Source of the DNA: Streptomyces niveus
GTDB taxonomy: Bacteria > Actinomycetota > Actinomycetes > Streptomycetales > Streptomycetaceae
Reading direction: 5' to 3'
Assembly (NCBI RefSeq): GCF_002009175.1
Contig: NZ_CP018047.1
Coordinates: forward strand, 6,014,001-6,078,000
Length of the DNA stretch: 64,000 bases
Shown here in pieces: positions 53,271 to 62,588 of the stretch (positions are counted from its first letter, which is position 1; each line of letters begins with the position of its first letter). Made by a program: the position numbers and the translations under genes. The notes under the pieces were generated by a model. That model was given only the letters and a program-made list of their open reading frames with translations. It did no database searches and had not been told where the DNA came from.

Positions 53271-54512
53271 TCACGCGTGCTGCTCCTGACCTGCGCGGAC
53301 GGCGGGGGAGGCGGCGGGGGAGACGGTCGCCGGGCGGCCGGACGGCAGGCCCGGCGAGAAGCGTCCGGGCGTGAAGGGCCGTGCGTCGTCCGGGAGTTCG
53401 CCCGTCGTGAGCACGGTGGCCATCACCCGGCCCGTGACGGGCGTCAGGAGCACCCCGTTGCGGTGGTGCCCGGTGGCCAGATGGAGTCCCGGCAGGGCGG
53501 TCGGTCCGAGCAGCGGGGCGTTGTCCGGCGACGTCGGCCGCAGCCCGGCGCGGGTCTCGGTGAGCGGCAGTTCGGTGATCCCGGGAAGCAGTTCGTGTGC
53601 GTCGCGCAGCAGCTCGTACACCCCGCCCGCCGTCACCGTCGTGTCCCAGCCCAGCTCCTCGCTCGTCGCCCCGACGACCAGCTCGCCGTTCTCGCGCGGC
53701 ACGAGATAGATGTGGCTGCCGCGGACCTCGGCCCGCAGCGTCCGGGACAGGAACGGGGCGTACGGGCGCGGCACCGTCAGCCGCAGGACCTGGCCCTTGA
53801 CGGGACGTACCGGCGGCAGGACCTCGTCCGGCACGCCCGCGAGCCGCCCGCTGAGACTGCCCCCGGCGACGACGACCTGGTCGGCGCCGAGTTCGGCGCC
53901 GCCGGCCACCGTGACCCCGGCGGCCCGGTCCCGGACCACCCGCAGGCGTTCGGCCCACGCCCGGTGGAAGACCACCCCCGCCCGCTCACAGGCCGTCACG
54001 AGGGCCGCCGAGAGCCTTCGCGGGTCGATCTGGTGGTCCCCGTCGACCCGCAGCCCGCCGCGTACGCCGGGAGCGAGCATCGGCTCCAGCCGCCGGCACT
54101 CGCGGCCGGTGAGCCATTCCGACTCCAGACCCGACCTCCCTTGGAGGGCGTGGAGTTCACGCAACTGCGCCCGGTCGTCGGTGTCGAGGGCGACGGCGAG
54201 CGTGCCGCAGGCGCGGTAGCCGGTGTCCAGGCCGGTGACCGACTCCAGTTCGGCGACGAAGTCGGGATACAGCTGCGCCGAGGCGATGTTCAGCGCCAGC
54301 AACGTCTGTTCGCCGTGGTCGAGTTCGCTGACGGCGGCGAGCATCCCGGCGGCGACCCGCGCGGCGCCGCCGCCCGGCTCCGGATCGACGACGGTGACGC
54401 CGAGCCCTCGCTGCGCCGCGCGCCAGGCGGTGACGAGGCCGATGATCCCGCCCCCGACGACCAGGACATCGGCCCGCTCGGATTTTCCGTACTGAACGTG
54501 GGATGACCGCAT
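53271..54512 (-). CDS. thiO: Glycine oxidase ThiO
   Basis: A 413-residue FAD enzyme that oxidises glycine to dehydroglycine for thiazole synthesis. N-terminal dinucleotide fold 'VLVVGGGIIGLVTAWRAAQ', 'GTLAVAL', 'DGDHQIDPRRL' (substrate region), 'VVVAGG' and the C-terminal FAD-contact 'GLRPTSPDNAPLLGP' with 'GHHRNGVLLTPVTG'. The last ~50 residues are a Pro/Ala tail not seen in Bacillus ThiO. ATG 54512 lies just after the TPP riboswitch, which can hide its ribosome site (GGGAGGAGC). Confidence 0.93.
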   Translation of the reverse strand: MRSSHVQYGKSERADVLVVGGGIIGLVTAWRAAQRGLGVTVVDPEPGGGAARVAAGMLAAVSELDHGEQTLLALNIASAQLYPDFVAELESVTGLDTGYRACGTLAVALDTDDRAQLRELHALQGRSGLESEWLTGRECRRLEPMLAPGVRGGLRVDGDHQIDPRRLSAALVTACERAGVVFHRAWAERLRVVRDRAAGVTVAGGAELGADQVVVAGGSLSGRLAGVPDEVLPPVRPVKGQVLRLTVPRPYAPFLSRTLRAEVRGSHIYLVPRENGELVVGATSEELGWDTTVTAGGVYELLRDAHELLPGITELPLTETRAGLRPTSPDNAPLLGPTALPGLHLATGHHRNGVLLTPVTGRVMATVLTTGELPDDARPFTPGRFSPGLPSGRPATVSPAASPAVRAGQEQHA

Positions 54513-54523
54513 GGGTGTCCAGC

Positions 54524-54620
54524 TCCTCCCTTCGCCGGCATGACCCGGATCAGGTTCGTACGGTCGGAGGCCGCGTCAGCCTCCCTCTCAGCCCGGTGCG
54601 TACGGGCTCCCGCGAGGTGT
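54524..54620 (-). ncRNA. TPP riboswitch (THI element)
   Basis: On the minus strand, GGAGCCCG, CGGGCTGAGAGGGAGGC and GACCGTACGAACCTGATCCGGG-TCATGCCGGCGAAGGGA are the conserved blocks of the THI box, directly upstream of thiO. The ribosome site GGGAGGAGC overlaps its 3' end, so thiamine pyrophosphate probably blocks translation initiation, as in many actinobacterial THI elements. Confidence 0.95.
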
Positions 54621-54730
54621 GAAGTCTCTTGTTCGCTACTGCCGATAAGTGCTTCACGGGTCAGGGTAACCCCCTGTCCCCGCCCCCTGTAAGGGAGTCG
54701 CCGGCCCGGCCGGTTCCATAAGGTGATCGC

Positions 54731-55951
54731 GTGAGCGAGCAGCGGAAGCAGACGGACGAGCGGCGCACCGTCGTCGTCGGCGCGGGAATGGCGGGTGTGC
54801 AGACCGCCGTGGCACTGCGCGAACTGGGGCACGAAGGCCCCGTCACCCTCATCGGCGCCGAGCGGCACCAGCCCTACGACCGGCCCCCACTCTCCAAGGC
54901 CGTCCTCCTCGGCGCGGCGGAGAGTTCGGCCTTCGACGTGGACTTCGACGCCCTCCGTGTGGAGCTGCGGCTGGGTCTCGAAGTGACCGGTGTGCGCCCG
55001 GCGGACCACGAGGTGGACACGGAGGCCGGTCCGGTTCCGTACGACGCGCTGGTCATCGCCACCGGCGCCGAACCCATCACACTGCCGGGCGCGGACGGGG
55101 TCCCCGGCGTGCATCTGCTGCGCACCCTGGACGACGCCGCGCGGCTGCGCCCCGTCCTGGACCGCAGGCGTCACATCGTGGTGGTGGGAGCGGGCTGGAT
55201 CGGCGCCGAGTTCACCACCGCGGCCAGGGAGGCCGACTGCGAGGTCACCGTCGTCGAGGCCGCGGCCCATCCGCTCGCCGGCGCCCTGCCCGCCGAGGTG
55301 TCCACTCCGATGGCGGACTGGTACGCCGAGAGCGGCGCCGAACTCCTCACCCACGCGCGCGTGGAGAGCGTCGAGCCCGGCCGGGTGGTCCTCTCCGACG
55401 GACGCGAGCAGGCGGCGGACGCGGTGGTCGTGGGCATCGGCGCCAGACCCGCGACGGCCTGGCTGGCGGGCTCCGGCATCGCGACCGGCGCCGAGGGGGC
55501 CGTCACCGCCGACGACCGGCTGCGCGCCTCGGCGCCCGGTGTGTACGCGGTCGGGGACTGCGCCTCGTTCCCCTCGGCCCGCTACGGCGAGCGACTGATG
55601 GTGCACCACTGGGACAACGCGCTCCAGGGGCCGCGCACGGTAGCCGCCGACATCGTGGGGGAGTCCCACGAGCCGTACGACCCCGTGCCGTACTTCTGGT
55701 CCGAGCAGTTCGGCCGCTTCGTGCAGTACGCGGGCCACCACGCCCGGGCCGACACCCTCCTGTGGCGCGGCGACCCGGCGAGCGCCGCCTGGTCGGTCCT
55801 CTGGCTGCGGGACGGGGCACTGGTGGCGCTGCTCGCCGTCGGCAGACCGCGTGACCTGGCGCAGGGCCGCAAGCTCGTCGCGGCGGGTGCGCGGATCGAC
55901 ACGCGGCGCGCCGCCGACCCCGCCGTACCGCTCAAACTGACGGCTCTGTGA
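54731..55951 (+). CDS. NAD(P)H/FAD-dependent ferredoxin reductase-like protein
   Basis: A 406-residue two-dinucleotide-domain oxidoreductase. 'VVVGAGMAGVQTAVAL' (residue 14, FAD), 'YDRPPLSKAVL' (FAD stacking), 'ALVIATGA', 'IVVVGAGWIGAEFTTAA' (155, NAD) and 'VYAVGDCASF' (275) mark the rubredoxin/putidaredoxin reductase family. The electron acceptor is unknown; no ferredoxin or P450 is adjacent. GTG 54731 lies 6 nt after TAAGGT with no Shine-Dalgarno sequence: leaderless. It is divergent from the thi operon. Confidence 0.88.
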   Translation: MSEQRKQTDERRTVVVGAGMAGVQTAVALRELGHEGPVTLIGAERHQPYDRPPLSKAVLLGAAESSAFDVDFDALRVELRLGLEVTGVRPADHEVDTEAGPVPYDALVIATGAEPITLPGADGVPGVHLLRTLDDAARLRPVLDRRRHIVVVGAGWIGAEFTTAAREADCEVTVVEAAAHPLAGALPAEVSTPMADWYAESGAELLTHARVESVEPGRVVLSDGREQAADAVVVGIGARPATAWLAGSGIATGAEGAVTADDRLRASAPGVYAVGDCASFPSARYGERLMVHHWDNALQGPRTVAADIVGESHEPYDPVPYFWSEQFGRFVQYAGHHARADTLLWRGDPASAAWSVLWLRDGALVALLAVGRPRDLAQGRKLVAAGARIDTRRAADPAVPLKLTAL

Positions 55952-56053
55952 CGGTGCCCCGCCCGCTCTCCCAGGGCCGGACATACCGCTCGTCGGCCCA
56001 GTCCGTACCCGGCTCGGCTTCCGACTGTCAGTCCGGGATGGCAGGCTTGTCCT

Positions 56054-56419
56054 GTGACTGAGATTGACGCAAAGATCGATGCTCTCGTCCCTGCCTGGCT
56101 TCACCTGCCCGATATCGCCGAAATGCTCGATATCGAGGTGACGCGTGTGCGCCAGCTGGTCAAGGAAGGCCAGCTGATCGCCGTGCGCCGCGGTGAGAAT
56201 CGGGCGCTCCAGGTGCCGGCCGCCTTCATCGACGGCAACAAGGTCGTCAAGGGCCTCGCCGGGACCCTGACGCTCCTCAGGGACGACAGCTTCACCGACG
56301 AAGAGATGCTCGAGTGGCTCTTCACTCCCGACCCGTCCCTGCCGGGCACGCCCGCGCAGGCGCTCAGCGAGAATCGCGGTACGGAGGTGAAGCGCCGCGC
56401 CCAGGCGCTCGCCGTCTGA
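56054..56419 (+). CDS. Rv2175c-family DNA-binding protein
   Basis: A 121-residue protein with a winged helix-turn-helix ('LPDIAEMLDIEVTRVRQLVKEG') at about 19-40 and a C-terminal domain ('TLTLLRDDSFTDEEMLEWLF'). It matches Rv2175c of M. tuberculosis, a DNA-binding substrate of the kinase PknL. The PASTA kinase at 49885-52065 is close by, so the kinase-substrate pair is kept. The start is GTG 56054, with no Shine-Dalgarno sequence (possible leaderless start). Confidence 0.87.
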   Translation: MTEIDAKIDALVPAWLHLPDIAEMLDIEVTRVRQLVKEGQLIAVRRGENRALQVPAAFIDGNKVVKGLAGTLTLLRDDSFTDEEMLEWLFTPDPSLPGTPAQALSENRGTEVKRRAQALAV

Positions 56420-56506
56420 CGGCACCACCACCGGCCGTGCGCGGGCCGGGGCCCACCCGGCCCGCGCACAGCCGTCAATGGCAACGATCCGATGGGGGAG
56501 ATCCGC

Positions 56507-57175
56507 ATGCCCGCAGCGCCCGGTGCGCCCAGCGCACTCGATCTGCTGTCCGATGCCCGGCTCTATCTCTGCACGGGCGCACGGAAGCGGCAGGGGGATC
56601 TCCCCGAGTTCCTGGACGCCGTCCTCACCTCCGGTGTGGACATCGTGCAGCTCCGTGACAAGGGCATGGAGGCGGCGGAGGAGCTGGACCACCTCCAGGT
56701 CTTCGCCGACGCCTGCCGGCGCCACGGCAAGCTGCTGGCCGTGAACGACCGGGCGGACGTGGCGCACGCCATCGGTTCCGACGTGCTGCACCTGGGCCAG
56801 GGCGACCTGCCCGTCTCCGCCGCCCGTGCCATCCTCGGTACGGAGCTGCTGATCGGCCGCTCCACGCATTCCGAGGCCGAGGTGATGGCGGCGGCCGGTG
56901 AGCCCGGCGTGGACTACTTCTGCGCGGGGCCGTGCTGGCCCACCCCCACCAAGCCCGGCAGGCCCGCCCCCGGGCTCGATCTCGTGCGGTACGCGGCGTC
57001 GATGGCCACCCGGCGCCCCTGGTTCGCGATCGGCGGGATCGACACGGGCAACCTCGAAGAGGTGCTGGACGCCGGGGCCCGCCGGGTCGTGGTCGTACGG
57101 GCCCTCACGGAGGCGGACGACCCGGCCATGGCCGCCGCCGGCATCGCGAAGCGTGTACGGGACAGGGTCGCCTGA
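56507..57175 (+). CDS. thiE: Thiamine phosphate synthase ThiE
   Basis: A 222-residue TIM-barrel enzyme coupling pyrimidine pyrophosphate and thiazole phosphate to thiamine phosphate. '[11 protein letters not shown]' (near 50), '[24 protein letters not shown]' (near 80-100), 'RSTHSEAEV', '[14 protein letters not shown]' (the conserved Pro-Thr-Lys loop, near 148) and 'FAIGGID' mark it. ATG 56507 has GGGGGAG 7 nt upstream, better than ATG 56492. It is outside the thiOSG operon and shows no THI box of its own. Confidence 0.93.
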   Translation: MPAAPGAPSALDLLSDARLYLCTGARKRQGDLPEFLDAVLTSGVDIVQLRDKGMEAAEELDHLQVFADACRRHGKLLAVNDRADVAHAIGSDVLHLGQGDLPVSAARAILGTELLIGRSTHSEAEVMAAAGEPGVDYFCAGPCWPTPTKPGRPAPGLDLVRYAASMATRRPWFAIGGIDTGNLEEVLDAGARRVVVVRALTEADDPAMAAAGIAKRVRDRVA

Positions 57176-57330
57176 CACGGGCCGCCGTACTCCCCGGCAC
57201 CACCTCGGAGCCCCGGACCCTCGGCCTCCGGTGGGGCCGCACTGTCCGAGGGGTGGACAGGCTTGGTGTGAAATGGACAAAAAGGCCTGCTCTGGTTGGG
57301 TGATCGCCGTGCCCTCGATAACCTTCCCGT

Positions 57331-58248
57331 ATGGCCCTTGGTACAGCTTCGACCAGGACGGATCACGCTCGTACGGTGCGTGACCTGCTTGCGACCGGCA
57401 AATTGTCGTACTCGTTCGAATTCTGGGCGCCCAAGACGGAGAAGGGCGAGCGGAACCTCTGGAACGCGCTGCGCAGGGTCGAGGCCGTCGCCCCGAACTT
57501 CGTCTCGGTCACCTACGGCGCCGGCGGCTCCACCCGCGCGGGCACGGTCAAGGCGACCCAGCAGATCGCCTCCGACACCACGCTCACCCCGGTCGCCCAT
57601 CTCACCGCCGTGAACCACTCGGTCGCCGAGCTGCGGAACATGATCGGCCAGTACGCGGACGCCGGGATCAGGAACATCCTCGCCGTGCGCGGAGACCCGC
57701 CCGGCGACCCGATGGGCGAGTGGGTCAAGCACCCCGAGGGCGTGACGTACGCGGCCGACCTGGTCCGCCTGATCAAGGAGTCCGGCGACTTCTGCGTGGG
57801 CGTCGCCGCCTTCCCCGAGATGCATCCGCGCTCGCCCGACTGGGAGAGCGACATCCGGCACTTCGTGGCCAAGTGCCGCGCGGGCGCCGACTACGCGATC
57901 ACCCAGATGTTCTTCGACCCCGAGGACTATCTGCGGCTGCGGGACAAGGTGTCGGCGGCCGGCTGCGACACCCCGATCATCCCGGAGATCATGCCGGTCA
58001 CCAACGTCCGGCAGATCGAGCGCTTCTCGCAGCTCAGCAACGCGTCGCTGCCCCCGGCACTGAAAGAGCGGATCCTCTCCGCCGCCGAGGATCCCGCCGC
58101 TGTACGCTCCATCGGTATCGAGTACGCGACTGAGTTCTGCGCGACGCTGCGCGCGGAGGGTGTCCCCGGACTCCACTTCATTACACTCAACAACTCCACG
58201 GCGACGCTCGAAATTTACGAGAATCTCGGACTGCACGAGCAGTCGTGA
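57331..58248 (+). CDS. metF: 5,10-methylenetetrahydrofolate reductase
   Basis: MetF reduces methylene-THF to methyl-THF for methionine synthesis, using FAD. The 305-residue TIM barrel has the catalytic Glu in '[11 protein letters not shown]' (near 28), '[10 protein letters not shown]' (near 60), 'HLTAVNHS' (His, near 92), 'AVRGDPPGD' (Asp, near 118) and '[13 protein letters not shown]'. ATG 57331 lies 6 nt after TAACCT, so the transcript is probably leaderless. No SAM or cobalamin riboswitch is seen here. Confidence 0.94.
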   Translation: MALGTASTRTDHARTVRDLLATGKLSYSFEFWAPKTEKGERNLWNALRRVEAVAPNFVSVTYGAGGSTRAGTVKATQQIASDTTLTPVAHLTAVNHSVAELRNMIGQYADAGIRNILAVRGDPPGDPMGEWVKHPEGVTYAADLVRLIKESGDFCVGVAAFPEMHPRSPDWESDIRHFVAKCRAGADYAITQMFFDPEDYLRLRDKVSAAGCDTPIIPEIMPVTNVRQIERFSQLSNASLPPALKERILSAAEDPAAVRSIGIEYATEFCATLRAEGVPGLHFITLNNSTATLEIYENLGLHEQS

Positions 58249-58299
58249 CCGGTCGTACCCGCCCCGACCCGGGGTGGTGACCGAAGGAGAGGGGCGGGC

Positions 58300-59343
58300 A
58301 TGGGCTGGACGGTCCTCTACATCGCGTTCGGCATCGTCGCGCTGTGGCTGCTGGGCGAAGTACTGCTCCAGTACAAGGCGCGGCTCCGTTGGCGACTTCT
58401 CGCCTTCACGGGTTTCGTCGGCGTGGTGCTGGGAGTCCTGCTCGCCTCCGTCCCGGTCATCGCCGTCGGCGCGATCGCGTTCGCGATCGGCCAGACGTAT
58501 GTGACGCTGTCGTTCCGCCGCGGCTTCTCCACCGGCTGGGCGATCGGCGGCAGCCCCGGCGCGAGCCGGCGCCGCAGGGCCGGCGGCGGTGAGGCCGAGA
58601 CGCGCGAACCGAGCCTGGAAGTCTCGGACTTGGAGTACCAGCCCGTCGCCGCGGACCACATGGGCGCAGGACCCGTCCCCGGCGAGCCCCCGCTCGCAGC
58701 GTCCGTCTACGAGCCGGAGCCGATGCCCGACGAGACCGGGCAGTACGGCGTGTACAGCGACGCCGCCTACCAGGCCACCCAGTACGGCAACTACGACCCG
58801 TACAGCGGCTACGAGGCGCCCGCGGGCCAGGACACCTACTCCGGCCAGGACACCTACTCCGGCCAGGACGCCTACGCGGGGCAGGACACGTACTCCGCCC
58901 AGGCCCAGGACGCGTACGGCGCGAGCGACACCTACGGGGCGACCGACCCCTACGCGAGCCAGGGCCAGGACGTGTACGGCGGTCAGCAGGACCCGTACGC
59001 GGGGCACAACGGCCAGAGCGGTCAGAGCGGTCAGTACGACTACGACACGGGGCAGCAGCAGTACGCCGCCTACACCGATCCGTACGGCGCAACGAACAGC
59101 GGCGGCGACTCCTACGGCGCGTACGACAGTTACGGCGGCCAGCAGCAGTACGCGGCCCCCTACGGCGACCAGAACGGGCAGGGCGGCCAGGCGGCGTCAC
59201 CCGAGTACGGCGCGGAGACACCGCCCGGCGGTGTCTGGGTCCCGCAGCAGCGCGAGGGCGAGAACGTCCCCCCGATGCCGCAGCAGGCGCCCGACCAGTA
59301 CGGCTACGACCCCAACTACGACGAGCAGCGCTACCGCTACTGA
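58300..59343 (+). CDS. Membrane protein with prion-like Tyr/Gln/Gly-rich tail
   Basis: A 347-residue protein. Residues 3-22 and 34-70 are hydrophobic (three membrane passes likely), 70-95 are basic, and 148-345 are low-complexity: Tyr about every 7 residues among Gly, Gln, Ser, Asp and Ala. GQDTYS-type units repeat at 176-199, and 'QQQYAAP' recurs. The composition resembles phase-separating domains such as FUS. The short N-terminal domain resembles other Streptomyces hypotheticals next to metF. No function is known. ATG 58300 follows AAGGAGAGG. Confidence 0.85.
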   Translation: MGWTVLYIAFGIVALWLLGEVLLQYKARLRWRLLAFTGFVGVVLGVLLASVPVIAVGAIAFAIGQTYVTLSFRRGFSTGWAIGGSPGASRRRRAGGGEAETREPSLEVSDLEYQPVAADHMGAGPVPGEPPLAASVYEPEPMPDETGQYGVYSDAAYQATQYGNYDPYSGYEAPAGQDTYSGQDTYSGQDAYAGQDTYSAQAQDAYGASDTYGATDPYASQGQDVYGGQQDPYAGHNGQSGQSGQYDYDTGQQQYAAYTDPYGATNSGGDSYGAYDSYGGQQQYAAPYGDQNGQGGQAASPEYGAETPPGGVWVPQQREGENVPPMPQQAPDQYGYDPNYDEQRYRY

Positions 59344-59418
59344 CGGCCCCCCAACTCCCGCGACGTCTGCACGAGTTCGGACGGTCTCAGGCGTCTTCGC
59401 GGGGCCGCGCGGGGGATT

Positions 59419-60954
59419 TCAGCGCGACCCGCGGAAGTCCGCGCCCTCGACGATCAGCCCGGCGACCAGCGTCCCGGACATGCCCGCGTGCGCCAGCCCG
59501 CCACCCGGGTGCGCCTCGCCGCCCACGAGATACAGACCGGGCAGCCGCGTGCTGTTCGCCGGACGCAGCAGCCGTCCCTCCGCACCCGCCAGTGAGGGCG
59601 CGGGCACCGAACCGCCCCGTGCCCCGGTCGCGGCCGCCGTGTCGGCCGGCGTACGGATCTCCCGCCAGCACAGCCGCTCCCGCAGCTCGGGCACCGCGGC
59701 GCCGGCCGCCTCCATCAGCACATCGGCGTACCGCTCGCGCGGTCCCGCGTCGTTCCAGTCCACCGGACCGTGCGGTGCGACGGTCGCCGTGAGGGTGAGC
59801 GCCTCGTGCCCGTCGTCAGGCCGCGTCGTCGGGTCGTCCGGCCGCAGCACCGTGACCGTCGGCCGCTCCGCCGTCCGGCCGGAGAACACCGCGTCGGCCT
59901 CGTCGCCGCCGTCGGGGGAGTGCACCACCGTCCGGTGCGCCGTGCCGTCCGGCCTGCCGCCACGCAGGGCCAGCAGCACCGTGAACCTGCCGGGGACCGA
60001 CGGCGCCCCGCTCCCGTCCTCGCCCCAGGGCCGTACGTCGCCGTCCCGCCACAACTCCCGGTCCACGAGAGCCGCGGGGGCCGTGCCCGCCACCACATGG
60101 TCCGCCTCCACGACCGTGGAGCCGGACGCGGCCGGCCCCGGCGCCAGCTCGACACCGGCGGCGTGGCCGTCCTTCTCGACGATCCGGATCACATCGGCCC
60201 GGAAGACGAACTCCACCCTGCGCTCCAGGCACCGCTCGTACACCGCGTGCGCCAGCGCCCGCATCCCGCCCTGTACGTACCAGGTGCCGAACGTCTGCTC
60301 CATGTACGGCAGCAGAGCGGCGCTCGCCGGGGTGCGCCGAGGATCGAGTCCGTACGACAGGACGTACCCCTCGAACAGCGCGGCGAGCCGGCGGTCGGCC
60401 AGCTCTCCCGTCCCCACCTCCGCGACGGTGCCCGCAACCCGGGGCGCGCGCAGCAGCCTGCGCTGTGGGACGGCCGGATACGGATCGCGCCCCAGTACCT
60501 GCCAGTCGCCGCGCAGCGGCTCCTCCAACAGAGGCCGCCGCGAACGGTCCCAGGCGTCCCGCGCCCGGCCGAGGAAGTCCCCCCACCGCGTCCCGGCTCC
60601 CGCACCGAGCGCGGCGTCCAGGGCCGAGACGACTCCGGCGCGCGACGTGTTCGGCAGGGAGACGTCCGTACCGTCCGGGAAGAGATGCCTGCTCGCCGGG
60701 TCGACCTGGGTCATCCGTACGCACTCTTCGAGCGGCTTCTTGCCGGTCTTGAGGAACAGATCCCGGTAGACCGCGGGCAGATGCAGCAGCGCGGGTCCCG
60801 TGTCGTACGCGAACCCGTCGCGTTCGAACCTCCCCAGGGCGCCGCCGTACGTCGCCGAGCGCTCGTACACCGTCACCCGGTGCCCCGCCACTGCCAGCCG
60901 GGCAGCCGCCGCCATGGCGCCCATCCCGGCGCCGATCACCGCAATCCGTGCCAT
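59419..60954 (-). CDS. Phytoene desaturase-like FAD oxidoreductase (CrtI family)
   Basis: A 511-residue amine-oxidase-fold protein. 'IAVIGAGMGAMAAAARLAVAGH' (N-terminal FAD), 'GGALGRFERDGFAYDTGPALLHLPAVYRDLF' typical of CrtI-type enzymes, and the C-terminal 'GLYLVGGEAHPGGGLAHAGMSG'. No carotenoid gene is nearby, so the substrate is open; it could be a carotenoid, a quinone-like lipid or a retinol-type compound. ATG 60954. Confidence 0.87.
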   Translation of the reverse strand: MARIAVIGAGMGAMAAAARLAVAGHRVTVYERSATYGGALGRFERDGFAYDTGPALLHLPAVYRDLFLKTGKKPLEECVRMTQVDPASRHLFPDGTDVSLPNTSRAGVVSALDAALGAGAGTRWGDFLGRARDAWDRSRRPLLEEPLRGDWQVLGRDPYPAVPQRRLLRAPRVAGTVAEVGTGELADRRLAALFEGYVLSYGLDPRRTPASAALLPYMEQTFGTWYVQGGMRALAHAVYERCLERRVEFVFRADVIRIVEKDGHAAGVELAPGPAASGSTVVEADHVVAGTAPAALVDRELWRDGDVRPWGEDGSGAPSVPGRFTVLLALRGGRPDGTAHRTVVHSPDGGDEADAVFSGRTAERPTVTVLRPDDPTTRPDDGHEALTLTATVAPHGPVDWNDAGPRERYADVLMEAAGAAVPELRERLCWREIRTPADTAAATGARGGSVPAPSLAGAEGRLLRPANSTRLPGLYLVGGEAHPGGGLAHAGMSGTLVAGLIVEGADFRGSR

Positions 60955-61051
60955 GGAAGTGGACCTTAGCGGCCTGTTTTCCCGGCGCCGAAGCCGGGAT
61001 GCCGGGCCGGGGAACGCGGGACCGGGGAGTACGGGGTGGGGGAGCGCCGGG

Positions 61052-61657
61052 TCAGGGTGGCCACGACGTGGCGAGGCGCCGTTCCTCGCGTCTCTGCGCC
61101 CTGCGCTGCCGGAACCGGCGGATCTTCGCGGCCAGGAAGACGATGATCAAGATGCCGAGCAGCAGAAGGCCGCCCGCGACGATCGCGGCGGCGAGCGGGT
61201 GGAAGATCGCGAACGTGATGATCCCGGCGACGCCGAGGTCCTCCAGGGTGCTCACGGCGATGTTGCTGAAGGGCTCCGGGGAGGTGTTGACCGCCATCCT
61301 CGTGCCGGCCTTCACCAGATGACTGACCAGGGCGGTCGATCCGCCGACGGCGCCCGCCGTGATCTCCGGGAGCGAACCGCTCTGCCCGGCGAGCAGCGCC
61401 GCGACCACCGCGCCCGATATCGGCCTGATCACCGTGTGCACGGAGTCCCAGACCGAGTCGACGTACGGGATCTTGTCCGCCACCGCCTCGCAGACGAAGA
61501 GCACACCCACGACGACCAGCACATCGGTGCGCTGGAGCGACTCGGGGACCTCGTCGGTCAGCCCGGTCGCGCCGAAGATCCCGAGCAGCAGGACCACCGC
61601 ATACGCGTTGATCCCGCTGGCCCAGCCGCTGGTGAAGACAAGGGGAAGTACGGACAC
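61052..61657 (-). CDS. DUF4126 membrane protein
   Basis: A 201-residue protein with about five membrane helices and an Arg-rich cytoplasmic end. 'FTSGWASGINAYAVVLLLG' and 'GGSTALVSHLVKAGTRMAVNTSPEP' are recognisable DUF4126 features. Function unknown. GTG 61657 lies exactly 7 nt after TACGAT with no Shine-Dalgarno sequence: leaderless. The stop lies 98 nt upstream of the CrtI-like gene's start, on the same strand. Confidence 0.82.
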   Translation of the reverse strand: MSVLPLVFTSGWASGINAYAVVLLLGIFGATGLTDEVPESLQRTDVLVVVGVLFVCEAVADKIPYVDSVWDSVHTVIRPISGAVVAALLAGQSGSLPEITAGAVGGSTALVSHLVKAGTRMAVNTSPEPFSNIAVSTLEDLGVAGIITFAIFHPLAAAIVAGGLLLLGILIIVFLAAKIRRFRQRRAQRREERRLATSWPP

Positions 61658-61870
61658 GGACGAAATCGTAGCCAGCGTGTGGGCCGGACGGGTGAGGATT
61701 CGAACGGGGTGGTGAGTATCCGTACCTAGTACAGGAGATGAGTAGAGACACGGATGGGCCCCCACCTGCGAAGACGGAAGAGTGTGGGGCACGGGAGGGG
61801 CGCGACGCCGAAACCGCCGGCACGGGGCGGCGGAGCGGTGTGGCACCCCGACCGCTACGGGGTGAGGCAA

Positions 61871-61916
61871 TGCGCCGCTCCGGTCGGGAGTGAGGAAACC
61901 CGATCGGAGCGGCGCA
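61871..61916 (-). terminator. Terminator downstream of the TetR gene
   Basis: An 18-bp stem with one G-U pair (61871-61888 with 61899-61916), loop of 10 nt. It ends the transcript of the TetR gene on the minus strand. The 200 bp between it and the DUF4126 gene hold no gene that I can support. Confidence 0.85.
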
Positions 61917-61927
61917 TTTCCGCGTGT

Positions 61928-62551
61928 TCACCTCTGGCCGGGTCCGCCTCCGCCGACCCGCCCGTGCAGGAGTAACGAGAGCGCCGAGTGCACGTCGTCG
62001 ATCGAACGCTCGGGCTGGAACGCCTGCCAGTCCAGGGCCGCCACCAGCACCATCCCCACCAGTGCGGCGGCGGTCAGCGGGACATCGATCTCGCGGCTCA
62101 GCTCTCCGCCGTCGATCCCCTCCTGAAGCACCTTCTCCACGACGGCGACGGCCTGCTGACGCACCACCAGCAGCGTGGACTGCCAGGCGCGGTTGGTGCG
62201 CCAGAGCTCGGCCACGTACAGCTGCGTGAACGCCGGATAGCGGTCGATGAAGGCGAGCCCCGCCCGGATCATGGCGTCCAGCGCCTCCACGCTGGTCCCG
62301 TCGCGCTCCGCCGTCTCGTCGGCCGCGGTCCGCAGGGAAGCGGTGAGCAGGCCGACGCCGTGCCGCAGGAGCTCCTCGAACAGCTCGGTCTTGCTCTTGA
62401 AGTTGTAGTAGACCGTGCCCTTGGCGACTCCGGCGCGCTCGGCGATCTCGTCAACGGTCGTCGCCGAGAACCCCTGTTCGGCGATGAGCGTCACCGCGGC
62501 CTCGTAGAGCTTCTGTCGGGTGGCCCGCCGGCGGGTGCTGCTGCTGTCCAT
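61928..62551 (-). CDS. TetR-family transcriptional regulator
   Basis: A 207-residue regulator. The N-terminal helix-turn-helix (about 12-52) reads 'LYEAAVTLIAEQGFSATTVD' and 'AGVAKGTVYYNFKSKTELFE'; the helical C-terminal part binds an unknown ligand and dimerises. It follows the YhgE/Pip gene on the same strand by 37 nt, so it is co-transcribed with it and may control the transporter-like protein. ATG 62551 is used; a GTG at 62566 is in frame and closer to a GGAG box. Confidence 0.9.
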   Translation of the reverse strand: MDSSSTRRRATRQKLYEAAVTLIAEQGFSATTVDEIAERAGVAKGTVYYNFKSKTELFEELLRHGVGLLTASLRTAADETAERDGTSVEALDAMIRAGLAFIDRYPAFTQLYVAELWRTNRAWQSTLLVVRQQAVAVVEKVLQEGIDGGELSREIDVPLTAAALVGMVLVAALDWQAFQPERSIDDVHSALSLLLHGRVGGGGPGQR

Positions 62552-62588
62552 ACGCCCGATTCTCACAGGTGCGGCGCACTCCTCCGAC

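Noticed and set aside
54290..57280. A 996-codon minus-strand open frame across thiO, the reductase, the Rv2175c-like gene and thiE
   Set aside because: It runs antisense through well-defined genes and has low-complexity Arg/Gly composition; a GC-rich frame artefact.
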